Origin: Kitasatospora kifunensis
GTDB lineage: Bacteria; Actinomycetota; Actinomycetes; Streptomycetales; Streptomycetaceae
Assembly (NCBI RefSeq): GCF_014203855.1
Contig: NZ_JACHJV010000001.1
Coordinates: 496,001-560,000 of the forward strand
Reading direction: 5' to 3'
Length of the DNA: 64,000 nucleotides
Each line of letters begins with the position of its first letter. Position 1 is the first letter of the stretch. The position numbers and the translations under genes are program-made. This document shows, one piece after another, positions 16,910 through 26,365 of the stretch. Below the pieces are notes generated by a model. That model made no database searches and was not told where the DNA came from. It saw only the letters and a program-made list of their open reading frames with translations.

Positions 16910-17141
16910 ACATCGGATCAGGCGATCGGTCGACCGCGGTCCGGTGCCGGCCAAAGGCTGCGAATCGGTCCGATAAGAGTAGCGACACCGGCGATGATCT
17001 GACGATCCGCCAGGAATTCGTCAGGAAAAGGGCATCTACTCGGCGGTAATGGACCGCTCTGCCGGATCGACCCGGTAGACATTTACCGCGCGGTCATAAC
17101 AGATTCGTGATCGCGAAACACCGGACCGCCATGGTGGGGAC

Positions 17142-18554
17142 ATGACTCGATCGCCGATTCCTACCCAGACCCGCCAGCCGAGCGCCGGACGGCTCTCACG
17201 ACGCCAGCGCCGTCAGGCCGGAGCGGAGCGCTGGCGCCGCTCGACCGTGGAGCTCGCGGCCGTCTTCATCGCGGTGGCCACCGCCGACCTGGTCGCCAAC
17301 GTGGTGGTGCACGGCCACGACGGCCCGGTGCTGCTGGCCGCCTCGGCCGCGGCCCTGCTCGCCACGGCCGTGTTCCACAGCTGGTGGGCACACCGCCATC
17401 CACACGGGCCGCCGGCCCCGGAACCGCCGACCCCCGATCCACTGGCCGACGCCGCGCCGCCGGGCGAGCGGCCGGGCGAGCCGACCACGCTGTGGCGGCT
17501 GCGCGCCACCGTCTCGGACGCGCCCGGCACGCTGGCCACACTCTGCGCCGCGCTGGCCGAGCTGCGGATCAGCATCATCTCGCTGCAGACCCACCCACTG
17601 CCGCACGCGACCGTGGACGAGTTCCTGCTGCGCGCCCCGCGCTCGCTGCCGCGCCCGATCCTGACCGAGGCGGTGGCCCGCGCCGGCGGCCGCGAGATCT
17701 GGACCGAACCGGCCGACGCCCACGATCTGGTCGACGTGCCGACCCACGTCCTGGCACTGGCCACCCGGACGGCGCTGGACGCCGCCGAGCTGCCGGTCGC
17801 GCTGCGCCAGCTCTTCGGGCAGGTCACCATCCGCCAGTTCCCGGCCGGGAACGGCGAGCCGCTCGCCCCCAGCCTGGAGGGCCGCCTGATGCGGCTGGCC
17901 GCGCCGGGCGGCGAGCTGATCGAGCTCTCCCGGCCGCACCTGCCGTTCACCCCGACCGAGTTCGCCAGGGCCAAGGCGCTGGTCGAGCTGGACACCGTGC
18001 TCGGCCCCCGGGTGCCCAAGGTCGAGGACCACCTCAGCCTGCCGCCCGGCACCGACCTGACGGTGCGGCGCGCCGCCCCCGAGGACAAGGCCGCCGCGCT
18101 GGCCATGCACCGGCGCTGCTCGACGGCCACGCTGCGCCGGCGCTACCACGGCCCGGTCACGGACGCCGACCGCTACCTGAACCACCTGCTCGACCCCCGG
18201 CACGGGCAGACCCTGACCGTGCAGGCACCGGACGGGCGCCTGGTCGCGCTGGCCCACCTGATGTGGGACGACGACAGCGCGGAGCTGGCCGTACTGGTCG
18301 AGGACGACTGGCAGCGCCGGGGCCTGGGCCTGGACCTGCTGCGCCGGATGGCGGCGCTGGCCGCCGAGGCCGGGGTGGCCACCGTCTACGCGGTCACCCA
18401 GGCCGGCAACACCGCGCTGATCGGCGCGATGCGGCGGCTCGCGCTCCCGCTGGACTACCAGGTCTCGGACGGCACGCTGGTGATCACCGCCCACCTGGCG
18501 GGGGCGGCGGAGCAGCTGCCGAGCCCGTGGCCCTCGGTGCCCGGCGGGCACTGA
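17142..18554 (+). CDS. Membrane-anchored ACT-GNAT acetyltransferase
   Basis: Fusion protein of 470 aa. Residues about 32-80 hold two hydrophobic segments (VELAAVFIAVATADLVANVVV and VLLAASAAALLATAVF). After a Pro-rich linker comes an ACT domain (about 113-190, LWRLRATVSDAPGTLATLCAALAELRISIISLQ). The C-terminal GNAT domain has the acetyl-CoA loop EDDWQRRGLGLDLLRRM. ACT-GNAT enzymes of actinobacteria are amino-acid-regulated protein lysine acetyltransferases that act on acetyl-CoA synthetase. The added transmembrane pair is unusual to my knowledge. GGGGA precedes ATG 17142. Target and effector are not evident. Confidence 0.8.
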   Translation: MTRSPIPTQTRQPSAGRLSRRQRRQAGAERWRRSTVELAAVFIAVATADLVANVVVHGHDGPVLLAASAAALLATAVFHSWWAHRHPHGPPAPEPPTPDPLADAAPPGERPGEPTTLWRLRATVSDAPGTLATLCAALAELRISIISLQTHPLPHATVDEFLLRAPRSLPRPILTEAVARAGGREIWTEPADAHDLVDVPTHVLALATRTALDAAELPVALRQLFGQVTIRQFPAGNGEPLAPSLEGRLMRLAAPGGELIELSRPHLPFTPTEFARAKALVELDTVLGPRVPKVEDHLSLPPGTDLTVRRAAPEDKAAALAMHRRCSTATLRRRYHGPVTDADRYLNHLLDPRHGQTLTVQAPDGRLVALAHLMWDDDSAELAVLVEDDWQRRGLGLDLLRRMAALAAEAGVATVYAVTQAGNTALIGAMRRLALPLDYQVSDGTLVITAHLAGAAEQLPSPWPSVPGGH

Positions 18555-18641
18555 GGGCTGCCTTCGAGGTTGCCAGGGGTCACTCGGGGCCACTGCGGAC
18601 CCGGTCTGAGGCACGATCAACTGCCGTGCGAGACTGCCCAT

Positions 18642-19226
18642 ATGTCTGGTTCGAAGCGTCTGCGCCGCGCCGCCCTGCTGACCGCGTTGGCCGCCGGGCT
18701 CGCCCTCACCGGGTGCTCCTCCGCGAACTCCGGCGGGCAGTCCGAGTTCAGTACGGGCACGGACGGACTCGGGACCGTGTCGCCCGCCGGACGAAAGCCG
18801 GCCCCGGCGATCAGCGGGACCGATCTGGAGGGCAAGCCGCTCGCGCTCTCCGATTACCAGGGCAAGATCATCGTGATCAACATCTGGGGCTCCTGGTGCA
18901 CGAGCTGCCGGGCCGAGGCCAAGGGCCTCGAACAGGTCTACGAAGCGGACAAGGCGCAGGGCGTCCAGTTCCTCGGGATCAACACCCGGGACACCGACGT
19001 GACCAACGCCCAGCGCTTCGAGCAGACGCACGGCATCAGCTACCCGAGCCTGTACGACCCGGACGGCACCCAGCTCCTCAAGTTCCCCAAGGGCAGCTTC
19101 GACCCGCAGCTGCTGCCGGCCACGCTGGTGGTCGACCGCCAGGGCCGACTCGCCGCCCGCGCGCTGCAGCCCGTGTCGTCGGCCGACCTGGAGTCACTGC
19201 TCACCCCGCTGCTGGCCGAGCACTGA
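18642..19226 (+). CDS. TlpA/ResA-like thioredoxin lipoprotein
   Basis: Membrane-anchored extracytoplasmic thiol reductase of 194 aa. Basic start MSGSKRLRRAALL and a lipobox LALTGCSS predict lipidation at that Cys. The thioredoxin core follows: GKPLALSDYQGKIIVINIWGSWCTSCRAEA, with active site WCTSC, then the cis-Pro region LLPATLVVDRQGRL. Such proteins keep apocytochrome c or copper-site cysteines reduced; a link to CtaG at 24.6 kb is possible. ATG 18642 has no strong ribosome site. Confidence 0.88.
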   Translation: MSGSKRLRRAALLTALAAGLALTGCSSANSGGQSEFSTGTDGLGTVSPAGRKPAPAISGTDLEGKPLALSDYQGKIIVINIWGSWCTSCRAEAKGLEQVYEADKAQGVQFLGINTRDTDVTNAQRFEQTHGISYPSLYDPDGTQLLKFPKGSFDPQLLPATLVVDRQGRLAARALQPVSSADLESLLTPLLAEH

Positions 19227-19474
19227 GCCGAGTACCAGGCCCTGTCCGGCCGAGTACTAAAGGTCCGCCAGCAGGGAGCGCGGGGCCGCGCCGGGCTGGT
19301 GCCGGCGGTGTTTGCGCCGGTCGAAGGCCCGTCAGGAGCCGGACCGCACACGTCTGGATAGGCCCCGTGGCTCGGTCCGCTCCCAGGGAGCCGTTAGGCT
19401 GGCACCGTCCCCGCCGCCCTGGGGCCCGTACGAGGTCAGAGGGGGGTCGTCAGCTAGAGGAGGAACTCCTGAGC

Positions 19475-20746
19475 ATGTCAGGCACCGGATCGGAGGCCGC
19501 GGCCACCGGCGCGCGCGACTCCTCACTGCCCGCCCGCTCCAAGTTCGCCGTCACCGCGGGCAAGATGGCCGGCGCCGTCTCCCGCGCGGCCGGCCGTGGC
19601 AGCGGCTCGGTGATCGGCGGCAAGGTCGCCCTCAAGCTGGACCCTGACCTGCTGGCCCGGCTCGCCGACCACCTGGACGTGGTCCTGGTCTCCGCGACCA
19701 ACGGCAAGACCACCACCACCCGGCTGATCGCCGAGGCGCTGCGCGCCGCCGGCCCGGTGGTCTCCAACGCGCTGGGCGCCAACATGCCCGCCGGCATCAC
19801 CGCCGCCCTGGCCGGCGGCTCGGACGCGCGCTACGGCGTGATCGAGGTCGACGAGAAGTACCTGGCGGGCGTCGCCCGGGACACCAGCCCCAAGGCCATA
19901 GCGCTGCTGAACCTCTCGCGTGACCAGCTGGACCGCGCCGCCGAGACCCGGATGCTGGCCGAGAAGTGGCGCGAGGGCCTGCAGGGCACCGAGGCCGTGA
20001 TCATCGCCAACGCGGACGACCCGCTGGTGACCTGGGCCGCCTCCTCCTGCCAGCGGGTGGTCTGGGTGGCCGCCGGGCAGGCCTGGAAGGAAGACGCCTG
20101 GTCCTGCCCGTCCTGCGGTGGCGTGATGCAGCGGCCCGGCGACGACTGGTACTGCCAGGAGTGCGGTTTCCGCCGTCCGCAGCCGCACTGGGCGCTGCAG
20201 GGCAGCCACGTGATCGACCCGAACGGTGCCGCCTGGCCGATCCAGCTGCAGTTGCCGGGCCGTGCGAACCTGGCCAACGCCACCAGCTCGGCGGCCGTGG
20301 CCGCGGTCTTCGGCGTGCCGCCACAGGCCGCGCTGGAGCGGATGCAGTCGGTGGCCGCCGTGGCCGGACGCTACGACGTGGTCAACTACCAGGGCCGCGA
20401 CGTGCGCCTGCTGCTCGCCAAGAACCCCGCGGGCTGGCTGGAGACCTTCACCCTGATCGACGGCCCGCCGGCGCCGGTGATCCTCTCGGTGAACGCGATG
20501 GACGCGGACGGCACCGACACCTCCTGGCTGTGGGACGTGGACTACGAGCGGCTGCACGGCCACCCGGTCTTCGTGATGGGCCAGCGTCGGCTCGACCTGG
20601 CGGTCCGCCTGGAGGTGGCCGGCCTGCAGTTCCACGTGGTGGAGACGCTGGAGGAGGCGGTCCGGATGGCGCCGCCCGGGCGGATCGAGGCGATCGCCAA
20701 CTACACGGCCTTCCAGCAGCTGCGCAAGGTGGTGGCCGGCGCATGA
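19475..20746 (+). CDS. murT: Lipid II isoglutaminyl synthase, catalytic subunit MurT
   Basis: Mur-ligase-like subunit of 423 aa. With GatD it amidates the alpha-carboxyl of D-iso-glutamate in the lipid II stem peptide on the inner membrane face. ATP loop ATNGKTTTT contains Lys78. [12 protein letters not shown] and [14 protein letters not shown] are typical of the central domain. The MurT-specific zinc ribbon has Cys211, Cys214, Cys227 and Cys230. A C-terminal DUF1727-type domain ends [18 protein letters not shown] lies about 11 nt before ATG 19475. Its stop overlaps the gatD start as ATGA. Confidence 0.95.
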   Translation: MSGTGSEAAATGARDSSLPARSKFAVTAGKMAGAVSRAAGRGSGSVIGGKVALKLDPDLLARLADHLDVVLVSATNGKTTTTRLIAEALRAAGPVVSNALGANMPAGITAALAGGSDARYGVIEVDEKYLAGVARDTSPKAIALLNLSRDQLDRAAETRMLAEKWREGLQGTEAVIIANADDPLVTWAASSCQRVVWVAAGQAWKEDAWSCPSCGGVMQRPGDDWYCQECGFRRPQPHWALQGSHVIDPNGAAWPIQLQLPGRANLANATSSAAVAAVFGVPPQAALERMQSVAAVAGRYDVVNYQGRDVRLLLAKNPAGWLETFTLIDGPPAPVILSVNAMDADGTDTSWLWDVDYERLHGHPVFVMGQRRLDLAVRLEVAGLQFHVVETLEEAVRMAPPGRIEAIANYTAFQQLRKVVAGA

Positions 20747-21912
20747 GCACGCCCCCGCAACACCCCGGATACCCGCAGCAGCCGGGGCAGCCCGGACAGC
20801 ACCCGGGTTACCCGCCGGTCCAGCCGCAGCCCGGCTACCCGCAGGGCGGCCAGCAGCACCCGGGCTACCCGGGGCAGGGGCAGCAGCCCGCGCCCGGGTA
20901 CCCGCAGGGCGGGCAGCAGCCACCGCACCCCGGGCAGCAGCAGCCACACCCCGGCCACCAGCAGCCGTACCCCGGGCAGCAGCAGCCGCCGCAGCAGCAT
21001 CAGCAGCCCGGGTACCCGCAGCCCGGTGGTCACCAGCCGCCGCCCGGCTACCCGGTCCAGCAGCAGCCGACTCAGCAGCCGGGCCAGGCGCCGGCTGCCC
21101 GACCGGCCGGGCAGTCGCAGCCCGCGCAGTCGCAGGCCGGGCAGTCGCAGCCCGATCAGCAGCACTACGGAAGGTCTTCGAGGATGAGCGACAGCAGCCT
21201 GCGGCTGGTCTGGGTCTACCCGGACCTGCTCAGCACCTACGGCGACCGCGGCAACGCGCTGGTCGTCGAGCGCCGGGCCCGCCAGCGCGGGCTGAACGTC
21301 CAGCGCATCGACGTCCGCTCCGACCAGCCGATCCCGACCAGCGGGGACATCTACCTGCTGGGCGGCGGTGAGGACCGCCCGCAGCGACTGGCGGCCGAGC
21401 GGCTGCGCCAGGACTCCGGGCTGCCGCGAGCGGTGGACAACGGCGCGATCGTCTTCGCGGTCTGCGCGGGCTACCAGATCCTGGGCCACGAGTACATCAA
21501 CGACCTGGGCCAGCGCGATGCGGGCCTGGGCCTGCTGGACGTCTGGTCCACCCGCGGCGAGGGCGCCCGCAGCGTCGGCGACGTGCTGGCGGAGCCGGAC
21601 CAGCGGCTGGGCCTGCCCACCCTGACCGGCTTCGAGAACCACCAGGGCGTCACGCACCTGGGGCAGGGCGTGAGCCCGCTGGCCCAGGTCACCGCCGGTG
21701 GTGGCAACGGTGACGGGAGCGGCACCGAGGGCGCCTGGCGGGACACCGTCTTCGGCACCTACCTGCACGGGCCTGTGATGGCCCGCAACCCCGCGGTCGC
21801 GGACCTGCTGATCAAGCTGGCGCTGGACGTGAACGCGCTGCCGCCGGCCGACACCACCTGGTACGACGCGCTGCGGGCCGAGCGGATCGCCGCCACCCGC
21901 CAGTCGGCCTGA
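20743..21912 (+). CDS. gatD: Lipid II isoglutaminyl synthase, glutaminase subunit GatD, with long Pro/Gln-rich extension
   Basis: Class I glutamine-amidotransferase-like subunit supplying ammonia to MurT. The catalytic core starts at residue 148 ([20 protein letters not shown]) and is about 242 aa, the usual size. Nucleophile Cys241 is in [12 protein letters not shown] and the His is in [13 protein letters not shown]. The first 147 residues are a low-complexity tract of PGYPQ, GQQ and QQP units. The ATGA overlap with murT and an uninterrupted frame argue that translation starts at 20743. An internal start at ATG 21184, with a purine-rich leader, would give the standard enzyme. Both forms could be made. 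Confidence 0.88.
   Translation: MSTPPQHPGYPQQPGQPGQHPGYPPVQPQPGYPQGGQQHPGYPGQGQQPAPGYPQGGQQPPHPGQQQPHPGHQQPYPGQQQPPQQHQQPGYPQPGGHQPPPGYPVQQQPTQQPGQAPAARPAGQSQPAQSQAGQSQPDQQHYGRSSRMSDSSLRLVWVYPDLLSTYGDRGNALVVERRARQRGLNVQRIDVRSDQPIPTSGDIYLLGGGEDRPQRLAAERLRQDSGLPRAVDNGAIVFAVCAGYQILGHEYINDLGQRDAGLGLLDVWSTRGEGARSVGDVLAEPDQRLGLPTLTGFENHQGVTHLGQGVSPLAQVTAGGGNGDGSGTEGAWRDTVFGTYLHGPVMARNPAVADLLIKLALDVNALPPADTTWYDALRAERIAATRQSA
20761..21156 (+). repeat. Low-complexity PGYPQ / QQP repeat tract
   Basis: Imperfect repeats of cccgg(c/g)tacccgcag-type units and CAG-rich units encode Pro, Gly, Gln and Tyr at the front of GatD. It resembles disordered proline-rich tails of actinobacterial cell-envelope proteins. 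Length is likely variable between strains. Confidence 0.7.
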
Positions 21913-21934
21913 ATACCGCTGCGCGGTACCGTTC

Positions 21935-21967
21935 CTCGCCCCGCTGACAATCAGTCAGCGGGGCGAG
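21935..21967 (+). terminator. Terminator of murT-gatD, 14-bp perfect stem
   Basis: Arms 21935-21948 and 21954-21967, loop AATCA, 23 nt after the gatD stop. Confidence 0.8.
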
Positions 21968-22268
21968 ATGAACGTTTCCGGGCCGCCGGGTGTCCAGCAT
22001 CCGGCGATCCGAGCTTCCGCGTCGCGAAATTGCGACAATAATCCCTGTCGGATGCAACCCTCCTAGGCAACCGGCTGCACACCTGCGCGGGCGCGCCGAT
22101 GACGCCGCCCCCGTGCCTGCTCCCGCCTGGCCGGAGGCGGGGGTCGCTATGATCAGCTTCGGGGCATAATGTCCTATTCTGACCCCGCCCTTCCAAGGTG
22201 GTAGTCCGGCCGTCCGGTTCTTCCCCCAGCCTGGCGGCTGGGAGGTGCCCCCAGGAGTTGCGAAAAGA
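21968..22268. other. Intergenic region before pfkA, no gene seen
   Basis: About 300 bp, relatively AT-rich for this DNA around 22015-22040 and 22145-22180. It includes the short inverted repeat GTCGC-N6-GCGAC at 22020-22035 and a CATAAT-like stretch near 22165. It should carry the pfkA promoter. No small ORF with a convincing ribosome site is visible. Confidence 0.4.
22221..22257 (+). repeat. Palindromic REP-like cassette directly before pfkA
   Basis: CCCAGC-N6-GCTGGG flanked by runs of C (TTCCCCCAGC ... GGAGGTGCCCCCAGGAG). Very similar short cassettes recur, as I recall, in many streptomycete intergenic regions. Here the cassette also supplies the AGGAG (22253-22257) about 11 nt before the pfkA ATG. 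Confidence 0.4.
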
Positions 22269-23294
22269 ATGCGTATTGGAGTGCTGACCAGCGGCGGCGA
22301 CTGCCCCGGCCTGAACGCGGTGATCCGCTCCGTGGTCCACCGGGGGGTGGTCGACCACGGCGATGAGATCATCGGGTTCCAGGACGGCTGGCGCGGTCTT
22401 CTCGAAGGTGTCCACCGCCCACTGACCCTGGACTCGGTCAGCGGCATCCTCGCCCAGGGCGGCACGATCCTGGGTTCCTCCCGCGTCCAGCCCAGCCACC
22501 TGCGCGACGGCGTGGACCGGGCCAAGCGCTACTGCGCGGACCTCGGGATCGACGCGGTGATCCCGATCGGCGGCGAGGGCACCCTCAAGGCGGCCAAGCT
22601 GATGAGCGACGCCGGCCTGCCGGTCATCGGCGTCCCCAAGACCATCGACAACGACATCGCCTGCACCGACGTCACCTTCGGCTTCGACACCGCCGTCTCG
22701 GTGGCCACCGAGGCGCTGGACCGCCTGAAGACCACCGCCGAGTCGCACCAGCGCGTGATGGTGGTCGAGGTAATGGGTCGGCACACCGGCTGGATCGCGC
22801 TCAACGCGGGCATGGCGGCCGGCGCACACGCGATCGTGGTGCCCGAACGCCCCTTCCACATCGACAAGCTGACCGCGGTGGTGCGCGAACGCTTCGAGCG
22901 GGGCAAGAAGTTCGCCATCGTGGTCTGCGCCGAGGGCGCCAAGCCCGAGCCCGGCACCATGCACTGGGAAGAGGGCACCAAGGACATCTACGGCCACGAG
23001 CGCTTCACCGGCATCGCCACCCAGCTCTCCGGCGAGTTGGAGCACCGCCTGGGCAAGGAGGCCCGCCCGGTGATCCTCGGCCACACCCAGCGCGGCGGCA
23101 CCCCCACCGCGTACGACCGGGTGCTCGCCACCCGGTTCGGCTGGCACGCGGTGGAGGCGGCGCACAAGGGCGCCTTCGGCCACATCACCGCGCTGCACGG
23201 CACCCAGATCAACCTGGTGCCGCTGGCCGAGGCGGTCGCGGACCTGAAGACGGTGCCCGCCGAGCGTTACGTCGAGGCCGAGACGGTCATCTGA
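22269..23294 (+). CDS. pfkA: 6-phosphofructokinase
   Basis: Glycolytic kinase of 341 aa converting fructose-6-phosphate to fructose-1,6-bisphosphate in the cytosol. Motifs: MRIGVLTSGGDCPGLNAVIR, IGGEGTLKAA, PKTIDNDI, EVMGRHTGWIAL, and LGHTQRGGTPTAYDR. GGEGT has Gly where PPi-dependent enzymes have Asp, which favours ATP as donor. PKTIDND is shared with the mixed ATP/PPi group III enzymes of actinomycetes. The start is ATG 22269. It is monocistronic, with a terminator downstream. Confidence 0.93.
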   Translation: MRIGVLTSGGDCPGLNAVIRSVVHRGVVDHGDEIIGFQDGWRGLLEGVHRPLTLDSVSGILAQGGTILGSSRVQPSHLRDGVDRAKRYCADLGIDAVIPIGGEGTLKAAKLMSDAGLPVIGVPKTIDNDIACTDVTFGFDTAVSVATEALDRLKTTAESHQRVMVVEVMGRHTGWIALNAGMAAGAHAIVVPERPFHIDKLTAVVRERFERGKKFAIVVCAEGAKPEPGTMHWEEGTKDIYGHERFTGIATQLSGELEHRLGKEARPVILGHTQRGGTPTAYDRVLATRFGWHAVEAAHKGAFGHITALHGTQINLVPLAEAVADLKTVPAERYVEAETVI

Positions 23295-23335
23295 CCGTCC
23301 GACAGCCGGACCGGACAGTCGACTTGCCGCTGCCC

Positions 23336-23370
23336 CGGTGATGCCCCGCCACCCCGGCGGGGCATCACCG
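23336..23370. terminator. 15-bp perfect hairpin after pfkA
   Basis: Arms 23336-23350 and 23356-23370, loop ACCCC, about 40 nt after the pfkA stop. Confidence 0.8.
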
Positions 23371-23402
23371 TTTCGCGGCATTCGCCCGATTACCGTGGTC
23401 CG

Positions 23403-24398
23403 ATGGAGATCATCGCCTACAGCGTGCAGGCCGACGAACAACCGCTGCTGCGAGCGGCCTTCGACGATCGGCACGAGCTGCGCACCCTGGCCGTCTTCCT
23501 CAACCACGACACCGCTCCGCTGGCCGCCGGCTATCCGGTGGTGAGCAGCAGCGTCAACGCCGAGTTGAACGTCGAGACGCTCGACATCCTGGCCGCCGGC
23601 GGCACCAAGCTGATCACCCAGCGCTCCACCGGCTTCAACAACATCGACCTGGAGGCGGCCGCCGAGCGCGGCCTGACGGTGGCCAGGGTCTCCCACTACA
23701 GCCCGTTCGCCGTGGCCGAGCACGCCTGGACGCTGGCCCTGGCCGTCAACCGCCGCCTGGTCCGGGCGGTGAACCGCAGCCGCGAGTTCGACTTCCGCCT
23801 GGACGGGCTGATGGGCCGCGACATCCACGGCATGACGGTCGGCGTCATCGGCACCGGAAAGATCGGCGAGTGCTTCGCCCGGGTCGCCAAGGGTTTCGGC
23901 ACCGAGCTGCTCGGCTGGGACATCGCCGAGAACCCCGCCTGCCTGGAGCTGGGCATGGACTACGTCTCGCGCGAGGAACTCCTGGAGCGCAGCGACCTGG
24001 TCAGCCTGCACGTCCCGCTGCTGCCCGCCACCCACCACCTGATCGACGCCACCGCGCTCGCCCTGCTCAAGCAGGACGCGATCCTGGTCAACTCCAGCCG
24101 CGGCGGCCTGATCGACACGCAGGCCCTGGTCGAGGCGCTGCGCGCCGGCAAGCTCGCCGGGGTCGGCCTGGACGTCTACGAGGAGGAGACCGGCGTCTTC
24201 TTCCACGACCGCTCGGTGGAGGGCATCACGGACGACCTGCTGGCCCGGCTGATCAGCTTCCCGCAGGTGCTGGTGACCTCCCACCAGGCGTACTTCACCC
24301 GGACCGCGGTCGATCAGATCGTCGACGCCACGCTGCGCAACGTGGACGACTTCGCGGCGGGGCGGACCAACGAGAACACGCTGGTCCCCCGGTTGTGA
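23403..24398 (+). CDS. D-2-hydroxyacid dehydrogenase, D-lactate dehydrogenase type
   Basis: NAD-dependent dehydrogenase of 331 aa, expected to interconvert pyruvate and D-lactate. The fold order is complete: MEIIAYSVQADEQP, TQRSTGFNNIDLEAA, RVSHYSPFAVAEHAWTLAL, the NAD loop VGVIGTGKIGECFARV, the catalytic Arg in VNSSRGGLIDT, the Glu in LDVYEEE, and the His in VTSHQAYFT. YEEETGVFFHDRS is characteristic of the LdhA branch. The start ATG 23403 is 32 nt after the pfkA terminator, so it has its own promoter nearby or is leaderless. Confidence 0.9.
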   Translation: MEIIAYSVQADEQPLLRAAFDDRHELRTLAVFLNHDTAPLAAGYPVVSSSVNAELNVETLDILAAGGTKLITQRSTGFNNIDLEAAAERGLTVARVSHYSPFAVAEHAWTLALAVNRRLVRAVNRSREFDFRLDGLMGRDIHGMTVGVIGTGKIGECFARVAKGFGTELLGWDIAENPACLELGMDYVSREELLERSDLVSLHVPLLPATHHLIDATALALLKQDAILVNSSRGGLIDTQALVEALRAGKLAGVGLDVYEEETGVFFHDRSVEGITDDLLARLISFPQVLVTSHQAYFTRTAVDQIVDATLRNVDDFAAGRTNENTLVPRL

Positions 24399-24583
24399 GG
24401 GATGGCTGAGGTTACTCGGTGGGGCGGGGGCCATGGTGAGGGTGAGCAGCGGGATGCCGCTGCCAGGGGGTGCCCGCACCGCGGGGCCGGGGCGCCCGTA
24501 GTCTGGTGCCCGACGAAAAACGGACGAACCGGACCTGAGGCGGTGCCGGCCGTCCGCGGGCACGAAGGAAAGCGGGACCGCCG

Positions 24584-25558
24584 ATGGACGGTATGACAGG
24601 GATGCACCACCACGGGGAGCTCGGCCCGTTCTCGCTCCACGCGGTGCTCACCTGGTCGCCCGACTGGCCGTTCCTGCTCGGCAGCCTGCTGGCGTTCGGC
24701 CTGTACGTGGCGGGCGTGGTGCGGCTGGCCCGGCGCGGTGACCGCTGGCCGATCGGCCGGATGGTGGCCTTCACCTTCGGTGTGCTGACCATCGTCGCGA
24801 TCACCTGCTCCGGGCTGAACGACTACGGCATGGCGCTGTTCAGCGCGCACATGATCCAGCACATGGTGCTCAGCATGCTGTCGCCGATCCTGCTGCTGCT
24901 CGGCGCGCCGATCACGCTCGCGCTGCGCGCGCTGCGCCCGGCGGGCAAGGGGCGGCCGCGCGGGGCACGCGAGCTGCTGGTGGCGCTGCTGCACAGCCGG
25001 TACGTCAAGGTGATCTCGCACCCGGCCTTCACCATCCCGCTCTTCATCGCGAGCCTCTACGGGCTCTACTTCACCCCGCTCTTCGACACCCTGATGCAGT
25101 CGCGGATCGGGCACCTGGCGATGATGGTCCACTTCCTGGGGGTCGGCCTGCTCTTCTTCTGGCCGATCATGGGCGTGGACCCGGGCCCGCACCGGCCCGG
25201 CCACGTGATGCGGATCATCGAGCTGTTCATGGGGATGCCGTTCCACGCCTTCTTCGGTGTCGCCGTGATGATGGCCACCACGCCGCTGGTGACCACCTTC
25301 AACGCGGCCATGGCACCGCCCGGCACCGACCTGATGGCGGACCAGAAGCTGGCCGGCGGGATCACCTGGGCCTTCGGTGAGATCCCCACCGCCGTGGTGC
25401 TGATCGCGCTGGTCTTCCAGTGGGCCAAGTCCGAGCAGCGTCAGGCCACCCGCAAGGACCGGGCCGCCGAGCGCGACGGTGACGCCGAGCTGGTGGCGTA
25501 CAACGCCTACCTGGCCTCGCTCGAGAAGCGCGGCAACCGGCCCGCCCAGGCGGGCTGA
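24584..25558 (+). CDS. ctaG: Cytochrome c oxidase assembly factor CtaG (caa3 type)
   Basis: Polytopic membrane protein of 324 aa, of the Bacillus-type CtaG family, linked to copper-site assembly of cytochrome c oxidase. About seven transmembrane helices are visible, including FLLGSLLAFGLYVAGVV, HMIQHMVLSMLSPILLLLGA, and MMVHFLGVGLLFFWPIMG. Family histidines occur in SAHMIQHM and PFHAFFGV. The N-terminus MDGMTGMHHHGEL is Met/His-rich, which may bind copper. A charged cytosolic tail closes the protein. It is monocistronic. Confidence 0.88.
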   Translation: MDGMTGMHHHGELGPFSLHAVLTWSPDWPFLLGSLLAFGLYVAGVVRLARRGDRWPIGRMVAFTFGVLTIVAITCSGLNDYGMALFSAHMIQHMVLSMLSPILLLLGAPITLALRALRPAGKGRPRGARELLVALLHSRYVKVISHPAFTIPLFIASLYGLYFTPLFDTLMQSRIGHLAMMVHFLGVGLLFFWPIMGVDPGPHRPGHVMRIIELFMGMPFHAFFGVAVMMATTPLVTTFNAAMAPPGTDLMADQKLAGGITWAFGEIPTAVVLIALVFQWAKSEQRQATRKDRAAERDGDAELVAYNAYLASLEKRGNRPAQAG

Positions 25559-25564
25559 CCACGC

Positions 25565-25619
25565 CGCACAGCGCAGGACCCCGTCCGCCGTCATGGCGGG
25601 CGGGGTCCTGCGCTGTGCG
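25565..25619. terminator. Bidirectional terminator, 25-bp stem
   Basis: Arms 25565-25589 and 25595-25619, 5-nt loop, one G-U pair, between convergent ctaG and ureD. Confidence 0.85.
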
Positions 25620-25624
25620 GGGGC

Positions 25625-26365
25625 CTAGCCGCTCAGCGCGCGCCGCAGCGCCAGTGCGTCCGGCGCGAGTGCGACCAGCAGGGTGGCCTCCTCCCCGGGG
25701 AGGGTCAGGCTCGCGGATGCCTCCCCGGTGACGGCGGGTGCCGGGTGGCCGACGGTGAGCAGTTGCCCCGCCGCCCGGTGCGGGCCGAGCACGGCGGGGC
25801 CGTCCCAGGCCGGGGCGCCGGGGCCGAGGTCGGTCTGCTGGTCCAGGATCAGGCGATCATCCTGACGGACCGCCAGACGCGAGGTGAGGCGGCCCGGCGC
25901 GCCGTGGGCGACCCAGTCGTGGCGCCGGCCGAGCACCAGTTCCTCGCGCAGTCGCAGGGCAGCGCCCGCTGCCAGCCGGATCCGGGTCTGCTGGATCAGG
26001 TGGCTGCCGGCCGCGGCGATCACCGGTTCGGGGAGCCACTCCAGCAAGCCGCCGCACGCCACCGCCAGGTCGAGGGTGTAGCGGGCGGGGCCGTCGCCGG
26101 GCAGGCTGAGGGTGGCCGCCACGCCGCGCACCCGCAGCCGCGCGCCGGGGCCGACCACCACCCGCATCGCGAGTCGGTCCCCGCCCAGCGGCCCCGCCAT
26201 CGTCTGGACCAGTGCGACCTCGGCGCCCGGCCCGCCGCTCAGCCGGCGCAGCGCGAGCGGTCCCGCGCCGAAGAGTTCGGGCAGCACCGTGCGCCCGCGC
26301 TCGTCACGCACCGCGTGGATCCGCGCGGCGGGCTGCGCCGTGGGCCGCTCCTGCGGTTCGGTCAC
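25625..26365 (-). CDS. ureD: Urease accessory protein UreD
   Basis: Scaffold protein of 246 aa that binds apo-urease and recruits UreF/UreG for nickel loading. UreD features: [67 protein letters not shown]. Last gene of the ure operon; its start overlaps the ureG stop by 4 bp. Confidence 0.92.
   Translation of the reverse strand: MTEPQERPTAQPAARIHAVRDERGRTVLPELFGAGPLALRRLSGGPGAEVALVQTMAGPLGGDRLAMRVVVGPGARLRVRGVAATLSLPGDGPARYTLDLAVACGGLLEWLPEPVIAAAGSHLIQQTRIRLAAGAALRLREELVLGRRHDWVAHGAPGRLTSRLAVRQDDRLILDQQTDLGPGAPAWDGPAVLGPHRAAGQLLTVGHPAPAVTGEASASLTLPGEEATLLVALAPDALALRRALSG

Noticed and set aside
21951..24563. 870-codon open frame on the minus strand
   Set aside because: Spans pfkA, the intergenic region and the dehydrogenase gene in antisense; no domain, and it crosses two terminators.
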